Below, in pieces: positions 34,118-45,342 of a DNA stretch of 64,000 nt; positions within the stretch are counted from its first letter, which is position 1; every line of letters begins with the position of its first letter. The translations under genes and the position numbers were made by a program. Source of the stretch: Hygrophila difformis (taxonomy: Eukaryota > Streptophyta > Magnoliopsida > Lamiales > Acanthaceae); the NCBI GenBank assembly GCA_030278955.1, contig JAOANR010000014.1, positions 20,524,068 to 20,588,067 on the forward strand, given 5' to 3'. The notes under the pieces were generated by a model, which was not told where the DNA came from, did not search any database, and saw nothing but the letters and a program-made list of their open reading frames with translations.

Positions 34118-35022
34118 AATCGCCTGTTCAACAGGCGATTGAAAAAAATAAATATTCTATTCCTGATCACCTGTTGAACAGGCTGAGTAGATAAAAAAAA
34201 TTGTGAATAGTGTTAATCGCCTGTTGAACAGGCGATTTACACTATTCATTATTATTTTATTCATGAATAGTGCAAATCGTCTGTTCAACAGGCTATTAGC
34301 ACTATTCACCAATCTTTTATATTTTTTTATTTTTTTTATGGCCGTTTGATGCGGGGTATTCAAGATTCTCATTGGGAATTAAACATGCTCGTGTTTAGTT
34401 CGGAGCATGTTTCATGTGGGAGTATTATATTCCCACCGATGTTAGAATATTAAGATTTTGGGTGAATGTGATTCCCACTTGGAAGACATATAATCTTAAA
34501 TTACTACATCCACTTTACATACTTTTATATCAATTTGACTTTTATAAAAATGAGGGTATAAAAACAAAGAAAAGCTACATCACTGGAAATTTTTTTTGTA
34601 CCCTTAAAAAAATTACGGTATAAAAGTTAAATTGGTATAAAGGTATGCCAAGTGGGGGTAATGATTTAAGATTACATGGCTTTCAGGTGGGAATGTGATT
34701 CCAACCGAAAATTCTTAACACTCCCACATCGGTGGGAATATAACATTGTCACATGAAACATGCCCCGATCTATATATAGGCATGTTTAATTCCCAATGGT
34801 AATCTTGAATACCACCGCACCAAACGGCCATAAAAAAAAATAAAAATATATAAAAGATTGGTGAATAGTGCTAATAGCCTGTTGAACAGGCGATTAGCAC
34901 TATTCATAAATAAAATAATCTATTAGCACTATTCACCAATTTTCTTTTATCTACTCGCCTGTTCAACAGGCGATTAAGAATAAAATATTTATTTTTTTCA
35001 ATCGCCTGTTCAACAGGCGATT
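34118..35022. repeat. Seven copies of a 23-bp palindrome (CGCCTGTTSAACAGGCG core)
   Basis: Copies at 34118-34140, 34165-34187, 34215-34237, 34275-34297, 34873-34895, 34953-34975 and 35000-35022. The full unit extends the core by AAT..ATT on each side. The centre base is C or G, and at least three copies are perfect. Each could form its own hairpin. Confidence 0.93.
34339..34830. mobile_element. Inner MITE nested at the centre of the fold-back element
   Basis: Inverted termini TGGCCGTTTGATGCGGGGTA and its partner (accaccgcaccaaacggcca) are flanked by TA on each side. The subterminal gggaattaaacatgc and cccacatcggtggga are also inverted. TA flanks suggest a Stowaway/Tc1-mariner type, although the outer sequence is itself palindromic so the target duplication is ambiguous. 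Confidence 0.6.
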
Positions 35023-35269
35023 TCATATTATTTTGGAAATGTAATATTTTATCTGTATTATTTTAATAATTAAGCCGACCTCCCGCCCGGGACACCGAAC
35101 AATACATGCTGTTAGACAGATGGACACGTCATCTCTCATTTTGACCTTTACAAATGAAACAACACTTGTTGAAGGATTGTTTCAAGTTTTCAACATAAGA
35201 GGAACAACGAGTATCTACATCATCTTCTAAAATAATATACCGGTGACAGTTTTGTGTGTTCTAAATTTT

Positions 35270-35460
35270 ATTTTTTGATAAATTTTTTGTTGCTAAATAA
35301 CTTATATAAAGGCTACGAAATGGGTGGTAAGAGCCCATACCACGCAGATCACAAAGGGACAAATTGGGAGGGATAGGGGGCTGGGTGTAGAATTGAACAA
35401 TCAACCTAAAAATTGGAAGTGAGAGTACTTGACAACTGGACCAAATTCTAATCCCCAATT
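35270..35460 (-). mobile_element. SINE (family 2), minus strand
   Basis: The reverse complement matches 43807-43977: attggggattagaatttgg (A-box side), ggtccagttgtcaag, the B-box region gttcaattctacaccc, then cccctatccctccc and gcgtggtatgggct. It sits inside duplication copy 2 and is absent from copy 1. Confidence 0.7.
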
Positions 35461-35856
35461 TTTTTAATCTTTTTTTTTTTTTTTTAATTAGATAAGTTGG
35501 TGTTGAAAGTGATATTTTGAATCCATGTTAATGATAAAAAATAGCTAGTCAGAAATGCAAGGGGAGCTTGATCATTCATAACATGAATTAGTAAAATCCA
35601 ATCCTCTGAGACATAAATCATTCCTAATTCGTAAATCATAGAAGTATATACTTCCAATATTCAAATGTTTTTTTTATATTTGATAATGTGCTAGTATTTA
35701 GACACATACTTTTATTTAAAATTTTATCTTAGTTATATTATTTTCCTTTTTCTTTTTAACAATGTTTTTAATTTATTGTATGGTACTCACTGTGTCCCAT
35801 TATTTTTATCTTAAAACTTTTAGACACGTTGTCCAATACATTTGTTTAACGATATA

Positions 35857-36046
35857 CTTCCTCCGTCCCCCTCCAAGTATCTTGTTACTGTTTGACACGG
35901 GAATTAAGGTAGAGTTGGTATGTGAGTATATGGTGGGGTCCATATAGTTGTTGGAGGGGAAAATTATTTCTATTTATAGAAAGAAGACATTTGTAATGGG
36001 ACATCCAAAAATAATAAGTAGGACATTTGGAATGGGACGGAGGGAG
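35857..36046 (+). mobile_element. Stowaway-type MITE (family 2)
   Basis: Starts TA-cttcctccgtccccc and ends gggacggagggag-TA, 190 bp. The interior (gtttgacacgggaatt, then ggtggggtcc) differs from family 1. It lies upstream of F-box copy 2 and is absent from copy 1. Confidence 0.88.
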
Positions 36047-36266
36047 TATAAAATATATATGGAGGGAGTATCATTGCTTATTGATTTGGAGGGAAAGTTC
36101 CCTCCTTTTTATCTTCTCTTTTAGACGCCACAAAGTTTCCCCCTTTTCAATTAGATAAAATAACCCTAATTTTTTACCCACTATATATATATGTGGAGTA
36201 CTATAAACCTAAAATACTCTTGCCCATTTCAGTTTTCTTCAGGGGTCATTCCAAACTCCGAACAAA

Positions 36267-37640
36267 ATGTCCCATTTCCCGTCTGAATTGTTCCCTGAAA
36301 TACTCAGCCGCCTCCCCGCCCAATCCCTCCTTCGATTTCGATCGGTCTGCAAGTCGTGGCGGCGCATCATCGACGACCCCTCCTTTATCAGGTCCCACGC
36401 CATCGCCAAACACTCCCCCACCAATATCCTCTTCCGCAACTCAAACGGCACCCGCCTCTTCTCCTTTCCCTGGGACTCCCTCCGCTACGAGACTTCCATG
36501 GACTCCAGTCAGCACATTCAAGTCACTCCCGTCAAGGTTTTGGCCTGCCAAGGAATTCCTCGTCTCACTGATCTACCTGTCGCATCCTGCAACGGTCTTT
36601 TCCTCATTTTCAACAAGCAACTAAAAAAGAAATCGTGGGCAATCTGGAATCCTCTAACTCGGGAATTCCATGTGGTGCCTGAGCCCAACCCCGAAGTCGG
36701 TGCCAGCTTGGCCGGAAGTGGGCTTGGGTATGATCCGATCGGAGATGACTACAAAGTCGTCAGGTTATATAATATATATAACCTCGAAAATGGTGAAGGT
36801 TACGAAACTCTATTCTACAGTCTAAAACAAAAATCTTGGAAGAAAATCGAGGATTCCCCCACTGTTACAGGTTGGCATTGGCATGGCTACGGACTTTATC
36901 TGAATGGTTCATTGTATTGGATAACAATGGATTCGATACTTGCACTGAATCTTGCCACGGAAGAGTATCGGGTCTTGCCTCTACCGCCGGGGCCAGTTGA
37001 AGAGATCAAGTTTGGATCACGAGGATATTTTTCATCAGACCTGCAACTGCGAGTGAGTGTTTTGGATGGGTACTTGGCTTTTAGTTACACCACTGTTCGA
37101 CAAGGTTTCGCTGTATGGGTGATGAAGGGAGAGGAAAAGTGGATGAAATTGTTTCCACCGCCTGGGCAGCCTGCATTTCGAAAGGATAGATTGTTCAATG
37201 CAAGGCCCATAGCTTATTGGGAGAGCAAAGGGGAGCTTGTTTTCCGGGGCGGTGATCTGTTCTATTGGTGGAACTCTTTCAAAGGTAGTATTAAGCAGGT
37301 TTTTATTCCTCAGCTTTTTAAGCGTGAATATTCTGCTCAAATTTGGCCAGCAAGCCTCTTTCATCTTGATAATTGTGTGAGTGTGAGTGGTGGAAGCTTG
37401 GCTGCAGTTAAAAGAAAGAGAAAGAGAAAGAGAGTGAAAGAGTACATGTAAGTCTCGAACGAGACTCCACTCCATCCGGTTATGGTTCTTAGTTAATATA
37501 TTTAAAACTCCCAGTCTTGATGGTTCATTTGATTTTGCAGGTTGAAGGCGTACGTGATGGAGGATGGTGAATTTTATTTTGATTGTTATTTAGATTATGG
37601 TAAGGTAGACTCTGATCAGTACTATGACACAGACTGGTGA
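36267..37640 (+). CDS. F-box protein of the FBA type, copy 2
   Basis: Two exons, 36267-37447 and 37541-37640, are joined by a 93-bp GT..AG intron (426 aa). It is a close paralog of the gene at 6043-7440: same F-box (LFPEILSRLPAQSLLRFRSV, CKSW), same FBA landmarks (SCNGLF, WNPLTREF, GSGLGYDP, DDYKVV, WHWHGYGLYLNGSLYW) and the same basic run before the splice site. It has extra residues in two loops (near LYNIYNLENGEG and RGYFSSDLQL), and a single copy of the acidic tail DYGKVDSDQYYDTDW, against two in the paralog. A TATA-like cactatatatatatg lies about 75 bp upstream. Predicted role: substrate receptor of an SCF ubiquitin ligase, substrate unknown. Both exons are open, so it is probably functional. 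Confidence 0.9.
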
Positions 37641-38063
37641 ATGACTACTACTACTTTGTAGTAATGTGTATGTGCTGCTGCATTTTGCATAGTCTGAAAT
37701 TGGCCGTGTAGCCTCTAGAGTTAGACTCTCACTCTACTGGTGATGGTTTGTCCTCTGTGCTGCCTGCATATTGGCTTTGCTCAAGCTTCTTTTCAATTCC
37801 ATAAATATTTTGGGAATCTTCATCTTAATTAGCTTACTTGAAGTTGTGGATAGCTATGCTTTGTTTTTGCTTCATAATTATTAGCCTTTGTTCTCCATTT
37901 TGGCCATTCAAATTTCAGTTTTTGATTAAAGACGTGTCTTAAATAGTGGAGCAGAATTGTAAATGGCTTTGTAATTATCATTGTTATTACTAGTTTGATA
38001 AGTATTTATCATTTCAGTATAAAAAGAGTGAGCTATCATACATACTAGACTGGGTAAATATCT

Positions 38064-38350
38064 GCAAGATACTCTGCATGTCTTTGTTGTTTCCAGTGAC
38101 GAGCTGATATCGCCATAGCTTATTTGCTTATGTGATTTTTTTACGGAGAACTGATTGAATGTACACTCGGGGTTGTATTATACTCGAGATTTAGCCATGC
38201 TTGGCAACTTGATCATCTGTGCTTGAATATTGTGTATGAATATGAAATACTTTCTGTACGATGCATAATTAAAAAGCTTACATCATTATAGATTCATGTC
38301 TTCTTAAATTTACAAGTATTCCCTGAGAGAACCTTTGTGTATTCTGAATT
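38064..38350 (+). repeat. Duplicated transporter 3' UTR
   Basis: Matches the reverse complement of 10570-10910 from just after the transporter stop codon. No transporter coding sequence accompanies it, so it is an orphan fragment following the F-box 3' flank. Confidence 0.85.
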
Positions 38351-38391
38351 TTGTAACTCTCTGTGATGATGATGAATTGAGACTATCTACA

Positions 38392-38500
38392 TGGGTGCCT
38401 TCCCCCCAACCAAATAGATCCGAAATCTTAGGGAAAGTGGTTGTCCATTACCAAGCAGATAAGGTCATTGCATAATCTAAGGATCGACGACTTGCAGCCC
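38392..38500 (+). pseudogene. Possible LRR fragment
   Basis: The words gggtgccttccccccaacc and aatagat match 48816-48840 of the NLR gene. The following frame contains IRSLHNLRIDDLQ, which looks like an LRR. Beyond the first 27 bp the match to the intact gene fades, so it may come from a different paralog. Confidence 0.45.
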
Positions 38501-40017
38501 ATTCAGTTTTGGCATTGGGTGTTCCACTTATTTATGGTTAAACTCTTCACACTTTATACCATGGATCTTTTGACTAAGTTCAATATCCATATTAAGGACT
38601 GATGATGGGATACCAAGCTTTCAACGGAGTCTCGAAATTGTTGAGGGACTTGATGATGAAGACAAACAACCTCCTTGAAGTGATGATGCATCGTTGAATG
38701 ATTCCATTGAAGTAAGCTTAAATTTTCAACAGTGTGAGTAGCCAAATAAAGATTCACAAGGGCCTCAGAGCATACAAATGCTCTTGGCAAAGTGACTTTG
38801 AAAGAGAATGATAATTGATTCAAATGCAAAGTGAATATAAAAGATGTCCATAAGGAATAGGCCAACCCTAATAATACGTGAATTAAATAAGCTAAACAGA
38901 CGAGTAAACAAGTAAGAAATGGAAATCAACAAGTTTGCTTCAGCCAGCGCGACAAGGGAGGTCTTGCGTGACATTGAGAGCTGGTGCTGAGCCGTGCCTA
39001 GCTAGATTTTGGCCTTGGCGTGATTATGAAGTGCTTAGAGTAGTCACCTGAAAATTTTTTTGTGCCAAGAGTTCTTCTTTTGCTGGCCGCTGGTATGCAC
39101 GACTAGTGTAGGTGTGGCGTGGTTGGTTTGTTGCGCCAGGTGCGATCCTCATTAGCCAATTTTGTGCATGGCGTGGTTGGACGTGGTGCGATTAATGTTA
39201 ATCGTATCTCGTACCACATTTTTTTTAGTGGGAATATCACATTATCACAATGATGTGAATCTTTGGTGTTTTAAGTATGAATTACATTCCTGGTAGTTTT
39301 AAATTACTAACCGTCATTTGCCTCCGGTTATATTAAATTATTTTCTATATTCTCACTTTTCATACTAATTTTATTTTAAATTTAGATATTTTATATTCTA
39401 AAAAATAATACAGTCATAAATATTTAATTTTAAAAAAATTAAAATTAAATCATTTAAACATATTTTTTCATATATATATATATACATATTCATGTTTGAT
39501 TAAAATTTATTTAAATCGTATTTGTATATATAAAATAAAAATAATAAAAACTTAGATAAATAAATTAATAATTAAAATACAATAAATTATACATAAATAA
39601 TTTTCTTAGTTTTATAAAATAATACATTTAAATATTTTGTATTATATAGAAAAATGACATATTTATAAAACTTGTTTAAGTGAAGTTCAAAGGTATTGCT
39701 ATAAATGATTTTGAATTGGAAATTTGAGATTTTCAATCAACCAAACACAACAAGATTAAAACATCAAACAATAAGATTCCTAATAATATCATATTTCAGT
39801 TAATTCTATTAGCGTTTTAGTTTTTAAAAATATATATTAAAAATAGCTAAAACACTTTATATATATATAGTAAATATTAATTTTTCAGTCAACGCTAAAT
39901 TTTAACCCATAACCCCCCTAAACTTTAAACGCTACTCCTATAACGTTTAGTTTTTCAAACTACGACTTCTAAACTCTAATTTTATACGCTACCACCAAAT
40001 ACCATTATTTAAACATA
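38501..40017. other. Intergenic, no recognisable gene
   Basis: Frames at 38554-38974 (minus) have no recognised family. From 39300 the DNA is very AT-rich with short TA runs. 39890-40015 holds repeated aaacgctac and aacgtttag words, probably a MITE interrupted by the fold-back at 40018. Confidence 0.5.
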
Positions 40018-41000
40018 GGAAAAAAGGCCAAATATATCCATTTTGTTTAAAAAAAAAGCCAAATCTATCCTTTTTTTTTATTTTATTACCGAATTTATCC
40101 TCTACATATGCTAATTATATCCGAAAATATCCTAAATTCACTAATCGTGGAATGGCTGCTGACGTGGCAATAAATTAACTTAAACCCTACACGCTGGATG
40201 GGATTTGAAGTGTCTCTCAATTAGAGCTGGGGAAAAATACCGAGTATACCGCATACCGCACATACCGTATCGAAAAAAGAAATATCGAAATTTTCGGTAT
40301 ACCGTAATTTTCGGTACGGTATCATACCGAAAAAAATTCTCCGTACCGTATACCTTACCGAACTTTACGGTATGAAAAATTTCATACCGTTGCCGTACTG
40401 AACATTTCGGTATACCGAAAGTTTCGGTATGAAATATTTTCATACCGCTTTCATACCGACATTCCGGTAAGTTCGGTATATACCGAACATTCACTACATA
40501 CCGACATACCGGTATTGCGGTATATACCGGCATACCGAACTTTCGCTATATACCAACATACCGATATTACGGTATATAACGGTATCGCGGTATATACCGA
40601 TACCGTGGTATATACCAAAGTTCGGTACAGTAGCGATATACCGCGGTATCAAAAAATTTATACCGTTACCATACCGAAATCTTACGATACGGTATGATAC
40701 CATACTGAAAATTATGGTATACCGAAAATTTCGATATTTTCGGTATTTTTTCGATACGGTATGTGCGGTATGCAGTATATTCGGTATTTTTCCCTAACCC
40801 TAATTGAGACACACTTCAAATTCGATCCAGCTTGTAGGGTTTAAGTTAATTTATTGCCACGTCAGCAGACATTTCACGATTAGTGAATTTAGGATATTTT
40901 CGGATATAATTAGCATATGTAGAGGATAAATTCGGTAATAAAATAGAAAAATGATAGATTTGGCTTTTTTAAACAAAAGGATATATTTGACATTTTTTCC
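40018..41000. repeat. About 983-bp fold-back with GGTATACC-rich centre
   Basis: Left (40018-40220) and right (40804-41000) arms are inverted copies (ggataaattcggtaataaaa, cgtggcaataaattaactta, accctacacgctgga against their complements). The centre (40221-40803) starts ttagagctgggg and ends ccctaaccctaa. It consists almost wholly of gtataccg/cggtatac-type words, itself palindromic and similar to hAT MITEs of that style. No coding. Confidence 0.85.
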
Positions 41001-41386
41001 TTTAAATATATCTCAGTTTAAAACTATTTTCACCATTAATTCCCAATATAGCCTAATACCTGAACTGTTTCAAAATCTCTATTCATATATATAATTTTTT
41101 TTATAAAAAAATACACCTCAACTATTTCACATTTATATACGTAAAGTTTGATTTTTGGGAAAAAAAATACTTCATTATTGAATATTAAAAAAAAAATCTA
41201 TATTTCCATCCAAGTTTCCATTATCTTTTATTTCCCTAAACCCTAGACCAGAAACTATAATCCCCAATTTGATCGGACTTCTTTCATTACGTATCTCAAT
41301 TTGTCAATGCTTAAACCTAGATGGAAATATAAAACTTTATAAGATCTAATTGTCGAGGTGTATTTTTTTTCCAAAATAAGTTTAGG

Positions 41387-41897
41387 TAGGGTGAAAGCGG
41401 TACGATAAGTATCCGACCGATTTAATGCCGTATTCGATTATATCCGATTCCGAATCCGAAATTTGATATCTGGCTGGATATTCCAATTTTCGTATCCAAA
41501 TCCTAAGCCTTATTTTAATATCCGTATTCGTATTCGTATCCGAAAATATCCGACATTATCCGGATGCGGAGGGAAATTGATAATATGTTATCCAAATTTT
41601 AAAATCCGGATATCCCAATAAATTTATATATTATTATTTATTAATTAAAAATTATCAATATTTATAAAAAATATTAAATTATCCAATAACTTTTATAAAA
41701 ATTATCAAATTATAAAAAAGTGTAAAATTATCCTATTAAATCCAAATACGACATATATCTGTCCTATACCCGAGCTGTATTACTATTCGAATTCGTACCC
41801 GTCATATCTGTATTTGATCCAAGTACGAAGAAAAAATTTATGGGATAATATCCATATTCGATATTGTCTGACCTTATTCGTACCGTTTTCATCCCTA
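41387..41897. mobile_element. hAT-type element with TATCCG motifs, second copy
   Basis: Ends TAGGGTGAAAGCGG and CGTTTTCATCCCTA. Subterminal DNA has many tatccga/tccgaat words as in 8701-9398. No clear 8-bp target duplication, so one flank may be altered. Confidence 0.65.
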
Positions 41898-42123
41898 GGT
41901 ATATATATGTACACTTCTAATACCCGGAGAATGAATTAAAATGACATAAACAAACTACTCATACTAAAACGCGTATGAAAGAGTTCATGTTTGTTTGTGG
42001 GATCTACATTCACTATAGAGCTGACTATATCTAGAGTAATACTCCCTCCGTTTTCTAATAGTTGGAACGTTTAGAAATTTGACATTATTTACACACGCAC
42101 CTTGACTTAAAGTTTTATTATAA

Positions 42124-44287
42124 CTAGAATTTTTACCCGCGCTTCGCGGGCGGTGTTTTTTCTTTTCTTTTTTTCAAATAAAATCAAGTATTTGTGGTCT
42201 TATTATTATTTGTGCATAAAGTTTGCTTATTTTAAATTCATAACATAGGCGTAGGAAACTATAAGAATCTGTATCAATTTGATTATAAAACATGCGACAA
42301 AATAAATAATCAGTTCATTACCTCGAGATAATCAATCTCAATTTCTATATGTATATCTTGATCCACCAATTTCAATAAACCAGACTATTCTAAACCATGA
42401 CTACGAATCTCCGCAATTTCAATAAGATAGTAAGAGGGATGGATTCAATTAATTATATTATACAAACCATTATTTAGAAGACCTAGAAAATATTAGAAAA
42501 TAAGTTCTTAGTTGGTAAGAAATCGAAAAATCTCAATCCTTTTGGCTATAACTACAACCTATATATACTGGTGGTAATCATCAGGTTATTCCCATTATAT
42601 AATTGTTCATCATTCTATACAATCAGTTTCATAACGTTAAATTTTCTATGAGATCACTTTCTCAGGCTAGCAAAATTTTTTTTGTTTTCAAGTTCCCACA
42701 TTCATATACAACCACTAACCTAAAAAATTGCCAATAAATATGATCAAAAGAATGGGAAGAAAAAAGTAAACAACTAACTTGTATTCAAAGACAACCAAGA
42801 CCAACTAATTGTAAAACTAAACCTCCTAACTCATAGCCCCACACAACATGAATAGACAAAGTATACAATAAAATATGAAGAAAATATTTTGTTACTAAAG
42901 GAAAATTTCTTGGGCATCATAAGAAAATAACAATCACCTGAAATTGGTACAATCACACTGAATGGGGTATGATCAATCAAATTTAAATAGGAACAGAAAT
43001 GATAGGAGAGAATTAATTCCATACTATCATTATATAAATATTGTAGTATAAAAACTATTTATGTGGAGTTGATTATGTATGAAATTAGTATATAGTCATA
43101 TTGACATTCAATAAGAATATGTATGGCATTTGATTTATTTATTTACTTATATATTGTAACTCTCCCGTATATGAATATGAATCACTTTCACAATGATTCT
43201 CCAATCATATTTGTTGTTATTGAATGAATTCAAACTATCATACTTATTATATTCATCATTTATCTTAATATGAAGATGATTTAACTGTGGAGAATGAATC
43301 CAAAAATGTGATTGATAATTAAATATAATTTAGTGGAGAACAATAAGTTACTATAATAAAAAAAAAAAGTACCCACTTTTTATACTTACAATTTCAACAA
43401 AATTAGCAGTTTTTCAACTATCATAGAATGATTGTCTTCCTATTTTCCTTAGTAATAATATATAAGAGAATATATTTTTGGCACATCATTAAAAGTATTA
43501 TGCATGTTTTTAATGTTATGCACGCTTGATATACAGAAGGGCTCTGTTCTATAGTTATATAATTAACACTTCAGTTTTCATCTTTTTCTTGGCAATATAT
43601 CAGCAAATGACATCGCAAAATCGACTAATAAAATTTTGACCTTTTTGAGAAACTAAAATAATCCAAAATTCTGGATTATGTTCATAAGAAAAAATATTTT
43701 TCAATAATTATTTTTTCTTTTTATTACTTTCTTTTATTAAAATTATTTTTATGATAAAAAAATATATTTAAAAATTAAACCTTATACAAAAAATCAGGAT
43801 TGAATTGGGGTTGGGGACTTACTCTAGTGGTCAAGTCCCCCTTCTCCCAACCATAGGTTGGGGGTTTGATCCCCACCCGACCCCCTATCACTCCCTTTAT
43901 CCCCCCTTGTAATTTGTGTGGTTTGGGCTCCCACACACCTTTGCCGACACATGAGTGTCACTGTTTATCAAAAAAAAAAATCAGGATTGAATTTGGATTA
44001 AATTTTTATAACGGATTATATAATTTCTTATTAACTATATATATTTGGATAGAATACTTAAAAGATTATTATTAATTTTTTATTTTATTATTTTTCGTAA
44101 ATATTGACACCTATGTGTGTCGTCAAAGGTGTGTTCAAACCCAAACTACACATTTTTTATTTTATTATATTAATTAGGTTAATATTTTAGACTTGAATTC
44201 TAATATAAATAATATAATATATATTTGGAAAAAATTACTTATTCAATTAAAGAATTTATAAAAAGTATTCATGATTTATTATATAGA
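42124..44287 (-). mobile_element. Non-autonomous Helitron, 2.16 kb
   Basis: In minus orientation it starts TCTATATAATAAATC and ends with a GC hairpin (acccgcgcttcgcgggcgg on plus) followed 8 bp later by CTAG, inserted between host A (42123) and T (44288). These are the defining Helitron ends: 5' TC, 3' hairpin plus CTRR, A/T insertion with no target duplication. The interior is AT-rich without a Rep/helicase frame and carries a SINE at 43807. Confidence 0.9.
43807..43977 (+). mobile_element. SINE (family 2), nested in the Helitron
   Basis: Starts ggggttggggacttactcta, with the A-box region ctagtggtcaag and a B-box ggtttgatccccac. It ends in an A run after ctgtttatca. It is flanked by 16-bp direct repeats at 43791-43806 and 43978-43993 (contain tcaggattgaatt). 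Confidence 0.85.
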
Positions 44288-44464
44288 TTATACAAGTTAA
44301 AATATAACCAAGTGAGATCTTGTTAGATTGTCTCGTCGAGTAATTTTTAAATATCGAACTTTTAGAATTTTTACTTTTACCGAAATTGAGCTACTAATGG
44401 TGTAAAACATGCATTGAACTGCGTGCACTGTAGGTCCGTTTTAATTTTTTGAAAACGGAGGAAG

Positions 44465-45342
44465 TACTATACTTTGTCTCCCGCTGCGCTGAAAATGAGA
44501 GAGTTACAACCTTAGTACAAAATCCCGCTAAGCAAAGGACCTTTTGAATAAAATTAAATTGGATGGAAGATCCAAGGTTATAGTTGTCTCATATGAGTTA
44601 GTTATGGTTTGAGCAATCAATTAGATGACACAATTCGCAGGATTGAAAACATTTTATTTATAGAACGAGATAATGACCAAATATGTATGTAACTTACTCC
44701 TAATTCCCATTTCGTCAAAAAAAAAATTTATTTGGTCATTATTCCTTTATAGAAAATGTTTTCAATGTTTTTTTTTTCTTTTCTTTTTTTTTTTTTTAAT
44801 AATTGAGTTAGACCGAGGCCGGTTTTGTTCAATCTTTTTCTTTTCAATGTGAAATCAAACTGTTAAGGATTGAAAACATTTACATCATATGTATTATTGT
44901 ATTTATCTGTGTTTAATTTTATATTAGCATGTGTAAATTAACTTGCCACTATTTTAATAAACCAATACATTGCTTTACATATACATTAGGTATTCACTCG
45001 AGATTTTCGGCTGGAAGCTAAGATGCGAGCATTACATATACTAGTAGGCACATAACAATTTTTTTTCATTTTATATTCTAGTGTTAAATTTATTCTTACG
45101 TGTTTTTTTGTTAGCTTAAATTATTCACCGAAAAGTACTTATCACCATTTATGCATTTTTCGTCCTTTTTCATTACAGCCGACATGTCGTCGTGTGACGA
45201 CTTTACTCTAGTAAGGGGTGCAACTTCAGAGTTACTTCCTTCTGGCACATGGTGTCAAACTCAAATCCAGTGCTTTTCACTCTTGAACTCCCCTTTCAGC
45301 GAAAATTGAATTGATCAAAAGTTACTACTGTATTTGTTAGAG
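44465..45342. other. Upstream region of the NLR gene
   Basis: AT-rich with pyrimidine runs near 44770. An imperfect palindrome gtcgtcgtgtgacgac lies near 45187. No clear TATA box. No other gene. Confidence 0.45.

Larger units (their letters stand above)
34064..35076. mobile_element. Fold-back MULE-like element with long inverted repeats
   Basis: Perfect terminal inverted repeats (GGCTTAATTATTAAAATAAT onward for at least 34 bp) are flanked by identical 10-bp duplications GACCTCCCGC at 34054-34063 and 35077-35086. Both arms (about 275 and 245 bp) carry copies of one 23-bp palindrome and related gaatagtg/cactattc words. The centre is another inverted-repeat element (34339-34830). No coding is seen. 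The duplication length fits Mutator-like transposition. Confidence 0.88.
35190..38390 (+). repeat. Segmental duplication, copy 2 (F-box region plus transporter 3' UTR)
   Basis: Inverted relative to 5640-8550. Contains upstream DNA (35190-35280), promoter, F-box gene, 3' flank (to about 37990) and then the transporter 3' UTR (38064-38350), which in the other locus lies at 10570-10910. The order of F-box and transporter parts differs between loci. Confidence 0.85.
42042..44464 (-). mobile_element. Stowaway MITE (family 1) split by a Helitron
   Basis: Left part 42042-42123 (TA-ctccctccgttttc to ttattataa) and right part 44288-44464 (ttatacaagttaaaat to aaacggaggaag-TA) join into one normal 259-bp family member, in the same orientation as 51003-51283. 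Confidence 0.9.

Noticed and set aside
34118..35022. Repeated hairpins as bacterial-type terminators or a CRISPR array
   Set aside because: They sit inside a transposon with terminal inverted repeats and target duplication; spacing is irregular and mirrored about the centre.
38554..38974. Minus-strand frames near the possible LRR relic
   Set aside because: No recognisable family, overlapping frames, AT-rich context.
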